Source: Lachnospiraceae bacterium (GTDB lineage: Bacteria > Bacillota > Clostridia > Lachnospirales > Lachnospiraceae). From it: a DNA stretch of 5,920 nucleotides. Positions 1-5,783 of this stretch are shown piece by piece. The notes beneath the pieces are model-generated. The model saw only the letters and a program-made list of their open reading frames with translations, did no database searches and had not been told where the DNA came from. A program made the translations under genes and the position numbers. The stretch spans positions 1 to 5,920 of the forward strand of contig JAGDCK010000148.1 in the NCBI GenBank assembly GCA_017958585.1, given 5' to 3'. The stretch's first letter is position 1, and every line of letters begins with the position of its first letter.

Positions 1-678
1 AAGACCAACTCTCATTCTTGCTCCCGGCGGCTCATTCATCTGACCGAATACCATTGTTGTCTTGTCGATAACTCCGGATTCTGTCATTTCGTGGTAAAGG
101 TCGTTACCCTCACGGGTACGCTCTCCAACACCTGTAAATACGGAGTATCCGCCGTGCTCTGTGGCAATGTTACGGATAAGCTCCTGAATGAGAACTGTCT
201 TTCCTACACCGGCACCACCGAAGAGTCCGATCTTTCCACCCTTCTGATAAGGGCAGAGAAGGTCAACGACCTTGATTCCGGTTTCCAAAAGCTCTTTGTC
301 GGTAGCCTGCTCTTCAAAAGCGGGAGCGGCTCTGTGAATAGGCTCATAGGAAACTCCTTCGGGAGCAGGTTTGTTATCTATAGGCTGGCCGAGTACGTTA
401 AAGATACGGCCAAGGGTATTTTCTCCTACCGGTACTGAGATGGGAGCTCCTGTTGCGATGGCATCCATTCCTCTTGTGAGTCCGTCGGTACTGCCCATGG
501 CGATACATCTGACGGTATCGTCTCCAAGATGCTGGGATACCTCAACTGTAAGCTCTGCTCCGTCTTTGGTAGGAATACGAATTGCTTCGTTAATTTCAGG
601 AAGTTCACCGCTGTCGAATCGGATATCCATAACGGCACCGATGATCTGGGTAACCTTTCCTTTATTCTCTCCTGCCAT
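1..678 (-). CDS. atpD: F1Fo ATP synthase subunit beta, N-terminal half (runs off left edge)
   Basis: These are the first 226 residues, out of about 460-470 in the family, of the catalytic subunit that makes or hydrolyses ATP. The N-terminal barrel starts GKVTQIIGAVMDIRF (7-21). The catalytic domain begins near residue 85 with the common LGRIFNVLGQPID (89-101). The P-loop GGAGVGKT is at 154-161. The segment GVGERTREGNDLY at 183-195 carries E186, the residue that activates the attacking water in beta subunits. QMNEPPGAR is at 213-221. All catalytic features expected in this half are intact. The Walker B strand, the DELSEED lever and the adenine pocket lie outside the window. The frame is open without a stop to position 1. 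The next gene expected is atpC. Confidence 0.98.
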   Translation of the reverse strand, partial: MAGENKGKVTQIIGAVMDIRFDSGELPEINEAIRIPTKDGAELTVEVSQHLGDDTVRCIAMGSTDGLTRGMDAIATGAPISVPVGENTLGRIFNVLGQPIDNKPAPEGVSYEPIHRAAPAFEEQATDKELLETGIKVVDLLCPYQKGGKIGLFGGAGVGKTVLIQELIRNIATEHGGYSVFTGVGERTREGNDLYHEMTESGVIDKTTMVFGQMNEPPGARMRVGL

Positions 679-682
679 TTTT

Positions 683-688
683 ACCTCT
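683..688 (-). promoter_or_regulatory. Ribosome binding site deciding the atpD start
   Basis: AGAGGT lies four bases before the ATG at 678. An in-frame ATG at 699 has no purine-rich site at the right distance, and this sequence would fall within its coding region. The start at 678 is therefore preferred. Confidence 0.7.
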
Positions 689-716
689 TTTCTTTCCATT
701 CGGAAAAGTAATTTAA

Positions 717-1574
717 TTAGCTAATTGCTTCTGCGCCTGCGATGATCTCGGTAAGCTCCTGAGTGATCGAGCCCTGACGCGCGCGGTTGTACATGAGTCC
801 CAGTTTGTCGATCATTTCCTCCGCATTGCTGGTGGCATTATCCATGGCCTGCATTCTGGCTCCGTTCTCGGATGCCACAGCCTCCATCAGTCCGCCGTAG
901 ATAAGGGATGAAATATATTTAGGAATGATGAGCTCAAGAGCTTCAACATCCTCCGGCTCGAAATTCATGATGACCTTTGAATCCTCCTCGGATTCCTGTC
1001 CTTCATATTCCACCGGCAACAATCTGATAAGTTTCGGTTCATGAACAACTGTATTTTTAAAGTATGTATATGCCAGATAGATCTCGCCAAACTCACCTGC
1101 CGCAAAGGCCTCAAGGAGTCTGTCCGTGAGTGTCTTTGCATCGTTGTATGTGGGGGCTTCGATCACATCCGGTAAATCCTCTTTGATCTCGTATCCGCCT
1201 CTGGAGAGAGCTTCACGGCCCTTGTTTCCGATGGCGTATACCACTACATCCTCAGGCTTCCAGCTCTCATGTCTGGTGATAAGCTTTACGATGTTGGAGT
1301 TGTATCCTCCTGCAAGACCACGGTTAGAGGTTATTACCACAACAGCCTTCTTTGTGCTTGCCCCGGACTGCAAATATCTGTGCTCGATATTTCCAACCTT
1401 GGACAGGATCGATCCGACTGTGTTGTACATACAGTTAAAATACGGTGTCGCGTGTTCAGCTCCTACTCTTGCTCGCTGGAGCTTTACAGTGGAAACCAGC
1501 TTCATGGCTTTCGTTATCTGCTGGGTTCCCTGGATTGAGCTTCGGCGGCGCTTAATATCACGCATAGATGCCAT
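717..1574 (-). CDS. atpG: F1Fo ATP synthase subunit gamma
   Basis: This is the 285-residue central shaft, which turns inside alpha3-beta3 and couples c-ring rotation to catalysis. The N-terminal helix begins MASMRDIKRR and runs through ITKAMKLVSTVKLQRAR (20-36). The globular part begins with ITSNRGLAGGYNSN (81-94), corresponding to the SDRGLCGGYN seen in many homologues. The C-terminal helix carries SENGARMQAMDNATSNA (235-251) and the family signature ITQELTEIIAGAEA at 270-283. Length is normal. The start at 1574 is supported by GGAGG eight bases upstream, inside atpA. The alternative ATG at codon 4 has no site of its own. The inner domain shows no chloroplast-type regulatory cysteine pair. 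A 38-base spacer follows before atpD. Confidence 0.97.
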   Translation of the reverse strand: MASMRDIKRRRSSIQGTQQITKAMKLVSTVKLQRARVGAEHATPYFNCMYNTVGSILSKVGNIEHRYLQSGASTKKAVVVITSNRGLAGGYNSNIVKLITRHESWKPEDVVVYAIGNKGREALSRGGYEIKEDLPDVIEAPTYNDAKTLTDRLLEAFAAGEFGEIYLAYTYFKNTVVHEPKLIRLLPVEYEGQESEEDSKVIMNFEPEDVEALELIIPKYISSLIYGGLMEAVASENGARMQAMDNATSNAEEMIDKLGLMYNRARQGSITQELTEIIAGAEAIS

Positions 1575-1577
1575 AGA

Positions 1578-3080
1578 TTAAACCTCCGCTTTAAACTCGT
1601 CAAGCGCCTTTTTAAGAAGTTCCTCAGTCTGATCACTTACTACTTTTTCTGTTCTGATGTTCTCAGTGATCTCAGGATACTTTGTATCGATGAATTCAAA
1701 GAAGTCCTTCTCAAAAGTTGTTATCTTGTCAACAGGCACATCAAGCAGATACTTGCGGGTAACCGCATAGATTATAACTACCTGATATTCAACAGGCATG
1801 GGCTTGTACTGTGGCTGTTTTAATACCTCTCTGATTCTTTCACCCTGAGCAAGCTTTTCCTTTGTATCATTGTCAAGTTCTGATCCGAACTGGGCAAAGG
1901 ATGCAAGCTCTCTGTACTGAGCAAGCTCTGTACGGATGGGTGCCGAAATCTTCTTCATAGCCTTGATCTGTGCCGCACCACCTACTCGGGATACGGAAAG
2001 ACCGGCGTTGATAGCAGGTCTGAAACCTGAGTTGAACATTTCGGTCTCAAGATAGATCTGTCCGTCAGTGATGGAGATAACGTTGGTAGGAATGTAAGCT
2101 GATACGTCTCCTGCCTGTGTCTCAATGATGGGAAGGGCTGTGAGGGAACCTCCGCCGTATTCCTCGCTCATTCTCGCTGCACGCTCCAGAAGTCTGGAGT
2201 GGAGATAGAATACATCACCGGGATAAGCTTCACGTCCGGGTGGACGACGAAGGAGCAAGGAGAGTGTACGGTATGCGGTGGCATGCTTACTTAAGTCGTC
2301 ATATACCACCAGTACGTCTTCTCCGTTCTCCATCCATTCCTCACCGATAGCGCATCCTGAATAAGGAGCGATATACTGGAGGGGAGCAAGGTCGCTGGCT
2401 GTTGATACAACAACCGTTGTATAATTCATTGCTCCAAACTCTTCAAGAGTCTTTACAATATTTGCTACGGTAGAAGCCTTCTGACCGATAGCAACATAAA
2501 TACATTTTACATTCTGTCCCTTTTGATTGATGATGGTATCAATCGCAATGGCAGTTTTTCCTGTCTGACGGTCACCGATGATAAGCTCACGCTGTCCGCG
2601 TCCGATGGGAATCATAGAATCGATAGCTTTAATACCTGTCTGTAAAGGAGTATCCACACTCTTACGAGTGATAACACCGCTGGCAACTCTCTCGATCTTA
2701 CGGAACTTATCCGACTGGATGGGTCCCTTTCCGTCGATGGGCTGTCCCAAAGCATTTACAACACGTCCAAGAAGTGCGTCACCTACGGGAACTTCCACAA
2801 CTCGTCCTGTGGTCTTTACGGTATCACCCTCATTGATGTTCTTGGCAGATCCAAGAAGAACAACACCAACATTATCCTCTTCCAGGTTAAGGACCATTCC
2901 GTAAACTTCACCGGGGAATTCCAAAAGCTCGCCCTGCATAGCATTCTCAAGACCATGTACACGGGCAATACCATCCGCCACCTGAATAACGGTACCCACA
3001 TCGGATACATCAAGTGTGGATGAATATCTCTCAATCTGCTCCTTGATTACAGAACTTATTTCTTCTGGTTTTAAATTCAT
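1578..3080 (-). CDS. atpA: F1Fo ATP synthase subunit alpha
   Basis: This is the 500-residue alpha subunit, which forms the F1 hexamer with beta. It binds nucleotide non-catalytically and lends an arginine to the catalytic site of beta. Visible parts, in order: the N-terminal beta-barrel domain (about 25-92), the P-loop GDRQTGKT at 169-176, the segment LVVYDDLSKH at 257-266 that follows the Walker B strand, the ATPase alpha/beta signature PAINAGLSVS at 355-364 with arginine finger R365 just after, and a helical C-terminal domain ending in FKAEV. Length is typical (500-505). The frame is open four codons further up to a GTG at 3092, but the ribosome site and family N-terminus favour the ATG at 3080. 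Only three bases separate its stop from the atpG start, so the atpG ribosome site GGAGG (1583-1587) lies inside atpA. Confidence 0.98.
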   Translation of the reverse strand: MNLKPEEISSVIKEQIERYSSTLDVSDVGTVIQVADGIARVHGLENAMQGELLEFPGEVYGMVLNLEEDNVGVVLLGSAKNINEGDTVKTTGRVVEVPVGDALLGRVVNALGQPIDGKGPIQSDKFRKIERVASGVITRKSVDTPLQTGIKAIDSMIPIGRGQRELIIGDRQTGKTAIAIDTIINQKGQNVKCIYVAIGQKASTVANIVKTLEEFGAMNYTTVVVSTASDLAPLQYIAPYSGCAIGEEWMENGEDVLVVYDDLSKHATAYRTLSLLLRRPPGREAYPGDVFYLHSRLLERAARMSEEYGGGSLTALPIIETQAGDVSAYIPTNVISITDGQIYLETEMFNSGFRPAINAGLSVSRVGGAAQIKAMKKISAPIRTELAQYRELASFAQFGSELDNDTKEKLAQGERIREVLKQPQYKPMPVEYQVVIIYAVTRKYLLDVPVDKITTFEKDFFEFIDTKYPEITENIRTEKVVSDQTEELLKKALDEFKAEV

Positions 3081-3087
3081 GTTCTGC

Positions 3088-3096
3088 ATCACCTTT
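3088..3096 (-). promoter_or_regulatory. Ribosome binding site deciding the atpA start
   Basis: The transcript reads AAAGGTGAT, whose AGGTGAT pairs with the 16S rRNA end. It lies seven bases before the ATG at 3080. The GTG (3092) and ATG (3089) also open in this frame fall inside this site, so they are unlikely starts. The choice of 3080 gives the usual clostridial N-terminus MNLKPEEISS. Confidence 0.75.
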
Positions 3097-3105
3097 CTAA
3101 AAATT

Positions 3106-3654
3106 TTATCCTAACTGAATGCCCAAAAGCTCTTTTGTAAGCGCATCCAGTTTGTTTCTGACACTACTGTCAACCACTCTGTCACCGACCTTGATGGTCA
3201 TTCCGCCGATAAGTGCGGGATCCACTTCGTAATGCATCTCGAAGGATTTGTACTTTGTGGTCTCAAGCAGTTTTTTCATGACATTTGCTTTTTGTGAGTC
3301 GTTCATTTCGACAGCCGAAGCAACATATGCAATGCCGATCCCTTCGCTTTCCTTGACCTTTGCGATGTAATATTCAAAGATTGAATCCAGATCTCTGTAT
3401 CTCTCTTTGTCTATCACAGTCTCCAAAAATCCGGCAAGTATGTTATCGACACGACCGTTGAAGACATTTTTCATGACTTCAAGTTTGTCCATTTTGGGGA
3501 CACCGGGATGGGACATCAGTTTATCGAAATCGGGATTTTTATCCATGATCTCTTTGTAAGCCTTTATCTCATCCATGATCTCGGTCAGCTTACCCTGCTC
3601 ACCGGCCGCTTCGTAAAGCGCCTCACCGTAAACTCGGGAAACTAATTTTGCCAT
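3106..3654 (-). CDS. atpH: F1Fo ATP synthase subunit delta
   Basis: This is a 182-residue protein of the OSCP/delta family. It caps the alpha3-beta3 head and joins it to subunit b, keeping the head from turning with gamma. The N-terminal helical domain (about 1-105) begins with the typical YGEALYEAA. The C-terminal domain holds the family signature at about 144-172: DPALIGGMTIKVGDRVVDSS, then V-R-N-K-L-D-A-L. Length matches the usual 175-185. The start codon lies inside the end of atpF in another frame (13-base overlap), with AGGTGA (3661-3666) six bases upstream. Ribosomes finishing atpF can re-initiate here. A 25-base spacer separates it from atpA. Confidence 0.96.
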   Translation of the reverse strand: MAKLVSRVYGEALYEAAGEQGKLTEIMDEIKAYKEIMDKNPDFDKLMSHPGVPKMDKLEVMKNVFNGRVDNILAGFLETVIDKERYRDLDSIFEYYIAKVKESEGIGIAYVASAVEMNDSQKANVMKKLLETTKYKSFEMHYEVDPALIGGMTIKVGDRVVDSSVRNKLDALTKELLGIQLG

Positions 3655-4184
3655 GTATCCTCACCTATCTCTTTCAGAGTCTCATCGATAAGGTCATTCT
3701 GAACTGTTGTATCGATGGAAGCGTTCACGACCTTACCCGCCAAAACGGAAGCAACGGAGATGATCTCCTTTTTGATGTCGTCGGACATCTTCTGCTTCTC
3801 AAGTCTGGCTTCAGCCTGTGCTCTGTCAACAATAGCTGCCGCATCTTCCTTTGCGCGATTAACGATCTGGTTTTCACTGAGAAGGGCTTTCTTACGAGCT
3901 TCGCTCATGATCTCCTCAGCTTCCTTTTCGATATTTTTGATCTTCTCTTCGTATTCGGCTTTGAGGCTCTCAGCTTTTTCCATGTCGCTCTTTGCCTGAT
4001 CAAGTTCGTTTTTGATCTTTTCGGAACGACTCTCCAGCATCTTTCTTGCAGGAGCAAAAAGCAGATAGCTTAAAAGCGTAAAGAGAACGAATACCGCTAT
4101 CAAAGTAAGCGACGCGTCTGCTATCAATTGCCAGTCCAGACCGAACATTCTCTCCAGGGACTCGCCACTTGTTAAAAGTATCAT
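3642..4184 (-). CDS. atpF: F1Fo ATP synthase subunit b
   Basis: This is the 180-residue peripheral stalk subunit, which works as a dimer. One membrane helix lies at about 23-45 (LTLIAVFVLFTLLSYLLF). It is followed by the typical P-A-R-K-M turn and a long, highly charged, Ala/Glu/Lys-rich coiled coil at about 50-145. A short C-terminal domain then contacts delta. Length is normal for the family (about 155-180). The N-terminal 20 residues before the helix are a little longer than in E. coli. The start at 4184 is fixed by AGGAGG (4191-4196) six bases upstream. The next in-frame ATG (codon 13) has no such site. The end of the gene overlaps atpH by 13 bases, consistent with coupled production of the two stalk proteins. 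Single b gene; no b' relative is seen. Confidence 0.96.
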   Translation of the reverse strand: MILLTSGESLERMFGLDWQLIADASLTLIAVFVLFTLLSYLLFAPARKMLESRSEKIKNELDQAKSDMEKAESLKAEYEEKIKNIEKEAEEIMSEARKKALLSENQIVNRAKEDAAAIVDRAQAEARLEKQKMSDDIKKEIISVASVLAGKVVNASIDTTVQNDLIDETLKEIGEDTWQN

Positions 4185-4211
4185 TATTTACCTCCTTTCC
4201 ATATTTTATCC

Positions 4212-4226
4212 ATTGGGGATTCCAAT
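4212..4226 (-). other. Short inverted repeat in the atpE-atpF spacer
   Basis: ATTGG and CCAAT form a perfect five-base inverted repeat around a five-base loop, about ten bases after the atpE stop and before the atpF ribosome site. It has no following U-run and is too short for a terminator. It might be an RNA processing or stability element that separates the abundant atpE message from the rest. The evidence is weak. Confidence 0.3.
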
Positions 4227-4236
4227 ATGAAAAGAA

Positions 4237-4491
4237 TTAACCCTTGAAAGGTTTTACGAACATTAAGAGCATTGCTACAAGCAAACCGTAAAGACCTGTG
4301 GTCTCTGCTACGGCCTGACCAAGAAGCATGGTTGACATGATCTCTGATCTTGCTCCGGGATTACGTCCAACTGCTGCAGCACCGTGTCCTGCTGCGATAC
4401 CCTGGCCTACACCGGGTCCGATACCTGCGATTACTGCAAGGCCTGCGCCGATTGCAGAACATCCGTAAATAAAATTCTCGTTAAAATCCAT
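4237..4491 (-). CDS. atpE: F1Fo ATP synthase subunit c, with Na+-binding signature
   Basis: This is an 84-residue hairpin of two membrane helices (about 8-40 and 51-79) joined by the polar loop R43-N44-P45. Copies assemble into the rotor ring. Helix 1 carries the Gly-rich repeat GAGLAVIAGIGPGVGQG. Helix 2 carries the ion-binding carboxylate E63 in QAVAETTGLYGLL. The positions that hold Na+ in the Ilyobacter tartaricus ring (Q32, E65, S66, T67, Y70) correspond here to Q30, E63, T64, T65 and Y68. P26 gives the PxxxQ pattern of sodium rings. H+-driven rings such as that of E. coli lack this set. Na+ coupling is therefore the likely reading, though such sites can also carry H+ when Na+ is scarce. 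Only one c gene is present in the window. The product is a c-type hairpin, not the duplicated 16-kDa V-type form. Confidence 0.97.
   Translation of the reverse strand: MDFNENFIYGCSAIGAGLAVIAGIGPGVGQGIAAGHGAAAVGRNPGARSEIMSTMLLGQAVAETTGLYGLLVAMLLMFVKPFKG
4239..4253 (-). other. Small hairpin spanning the atpE stop codon
   Basis: The transcript AACCUU-UCA-AGGGUU can fold into a six-pair stem (one G-U) with a three-base loop, covering the last codons of atpE. Its last two bases are the first two bases of the UAA stop. No U-run follows, so it is not a terminator. It could stabilise or pause at the end of the atpE message, but it may be coincidence. Confidence 0.3.
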
Positions 4492-4498
4492 TTTGTTT

Positions 4499-4504
4499 CC
4501 TCCT
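4499..4504 (-). promoter_or_regulatory. Ribosome binding site of atpE in an A-rich leader
   Basis: AGGAGG sits seven bases before the atpE ATG (4491). The 63-base spacer upstream (4492-4554) is A-rich and contains two long A runs in the transcript. Subunit c is needed in far more copies than the other subunits, and in E. coli the region before atpE raises translation. An open, A-rich leader with a strong site fits the same role here, by inference. Confidence 0.85.
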
Positions 4505-4554
4505 GTTTTTTAGGTCTAATCTTTGACCGTTTTTTTGAATTCTCAATATGTAGA

Positions 4555-5286
4555 TTATTCCGTTTCAGCCGGAACAGCATTTTTGATATAAGTCATGGTC
4601 AGCATACAGAACACGTAAGTCTGTATCGCACCGGAGAATATATCGAAGTATGCATGAAGAGCTGCGGGCCAGATAACTGCCGCCCACTTAAGCAGTCCGT
4701 AGATCAAAGCCATCATTACCGTACCCGACAATACGTTGGCGAACATACGCAGCGACAATGATACAGGCACTGCAAATTCACTTATCAGGTTGATGGGAAG
4801 CCATATAGGCAACCACGGCGGGAGCGGTGAGGTCAGATCCTTCCATACATCCCCAAGCTTGTTATACCTGAACTGATTAATGTGTACCAAGAAGAATGTT
4901 ACTACACCCAATGGCAATGTGACACCGTAATCCGCGGTTGGGGGTCTAAGGCCCAGCAAACCGGAGAGATTACATATCAGGATAAAGATAAATATGGTAC
5001 CGATATAGTTTCTGAATCTCTTTCCGAAATTGCCCATGTTGGAATACACCATGTCATCGAGTTTTTCCACAATGAGTTCCACCACGTTCTGAAAGCCCGT
5101 GGGGACTTCCGTCGCCTTACTCATGGCCCTGTTTGCCGCTATGGCAAAAATGATGAGTATCAGCATCACGATAAGCAGACACACATGTGAAGTTGTTATC
5201 CATACTTCATGTCCAAAGAAAGAATACTGAAACAATCCGTGGATCATGAAATCAATATCATCGGATAACAATATACCGCTCAGCAT
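4555..5286 (-). CDS. atpB: F1Fo ATP synthase subunit a
   Basis: This is the 243-residue stator subunit of Fo. It forms the two ion half-channels against the c-ring in the cytoplasmic membrane. Hydrophobic segments lie at about 33-52, 95-113, 122-136, 165-200 and 204-234. Family marks are PPTADYGVTLPLG (115-127), the essential arginine R180 in SLSLRMF (equivalent to E. coli R210), and Q222 in the last helix (E. coli Q252). Length is close to the usual 220-270. Three positions differ from E. coli: A183 replaces the Gly of RLFGN, T189 stands at the E219 position, and D215 stands at the H245 position. The last two are known to vary between species, often together. The gene starts 14 bases after atpI, behind a perfect ribosome site, and is followed by a 63-base spacer before atpE. 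Confidence 0.97.
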   Translation of the reverse strand: MLSGILLSDDIDFMIHGLFQYSFFGHEVWITTSHVCLLIVMLILIIFAIAANRAMSKATEVPTGFQNVVELIVEKLDDMVYSNMGNFGKRFRNYIGTIFIFILICNLSGLLGLRPPTADYGVTLPLGVVTFFLVHINQFRYNKLGDVWKDLTSPLPPWLPIWLPINLISEFAVPVSLSLRMFANVLSGTVMMALIYGLLKWAAVIWPAALHAYFDIFSGAIQTYVFCMLTMTYIKNAVPAETE

Positions 5287-5290
5287 AACG

Positions 5291-5301
5291 TCACCTCCTT
5301 T
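5291..5301 (-). promoter_or_regulatory. Ribosome binding site of atpB, 11-base match to the anti-Shine-Dalgarno
   Basis: The transcript reads AAAGGAGGTGA, fully complementary to the 3' end of 16S rRNA, with seven bases between GGAGG and the atpB ATG at 5286. Its first A is the last base of the atpI stop codon, so ribosomes ending atpI arrive on the atpB initiation site. This fixes the atpB start with little doubt. Confidence 0.9.
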
Positions 5302-5783
5302 TAATTATTTTCCCCTTTGTCCCGGGAATCCCCGCCTGTATTTTCTTCATCCAAAGGCCGGGCCACCGGGTCACTTTCGTGGAATATTTGGTTATAAAAC
5401 TTATGTGTAAACGGTTGTATATAAGCCGCTACTTTCACACCCATGTACGCAAGAAAAACGCTGTACCAGTAAAGAACGTCCGTCAGGACTATGATGACCA
5501 TTATGATAATGAACGCCGTGTACCTTATCATATAGCCTCTTGAAGTGATGGCTCTTGCATTTTTTTCATCGTAGTCAAGCGCCCTGTCGAGGCTCCTGTA
5601 CATATGTATCACGGTGACAAATGCAAAAAGCACGCCGAACCAGATTCCGGCCGTGTATTTATAAAGGTTATGATCAAAGAACAGTCCCCCGATATTGGTC
5701 AGGATCCCCCACAGAATAAGCCCCGTGTCCATCTCCAATATAATTCTGTTACTTTGCTTTAGTCTCTCTGTCAGTGTTGTCAT
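5301..5783 (-). CDS. atpI: ATP synthase subunit I (AtpI-like), four-helix membrane protein
   Basis: This is a 160-residue protein from the ATG at 5783. It has four likely membrane helices at about residues 21-36, 45-62, 87-106 and 107-122. A charged, slightly acidic C-terminal tail of about 30 residues (135-160) follows. The segment LDRALD near 65-70 and the motif KVAAYIQPFTHK at 117-128 resemble the AtpI proteins I know from Lachnospiraceae ATP synthase operons. AtpI is a non-stoichiometric accessory protein, linked in other bacteria to c-ring assembly. The frame stays open to 5870. I chose 5783 because the protein then begins just before helix 1, as in relatives, and overlaps atpZ by only 35 bases. 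Its ribosome site is weak (AGAGAG, 5785-5790). An ATG at 5822 with AAAAGG five bases upstream (5828-5833) is a real alternative and would give 173 residues. The stop codon at 5301-5303 touches the atpB ribosome site. Confidence 0.8.
   Translation of the reverse strand: MTTLTERLKQSNRIILEMDTGLILWGILTNIGGLFFDHNLYKYTAGIWFGVLFAFVTVIHMYRSLDRALDYDEKNARAITSRGYMIRYTAFIIIMVIIVLTDVLYWYSVFLAYMGVKVAAYIQPFTHKFYNQIFHESDPVARPLDEENTGGDSRDKGENN

Noticed and set aside
91..724. Overlapping plus-strand frames (91-438, 371-724, 529-711) opposite atpD
   Set aside because: All are complements of the conserved beta subunit coding sequence, with no independent start signals.
1126..1581. 151-codon open frame on the plus strand
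   Set aside because: It is an antisense shadow of atpG. The protein has no recognisable domain, and the real gene on the other strand is complete and conserved.
3648..4073. 141-codon open frame on the plus strand
   Set aside because: It lies wholly opposite atpF, is rich in Phe/Leu/Cys as expected from the complement of a Lys/Glu coiled coil, and has no ribosome site or family resemblance.
4513..4528. GGTC...GACC inverted repeat in the atpB-atpE spacer as a terminator or riboswitch
   Set aside because: The stem has only four base pairs with an eight-base loop and no U-run after it. It is not more than chance in a spacer of this size.
4384..5190. Plus-strand frames 4384-4761 and 4882-5190
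   Set aside because: They are shadows of atpE/atpB. Their compositions (Cys/His/Arg-rich) are not those of a plausible protein, and the opposite strand is fully explained.
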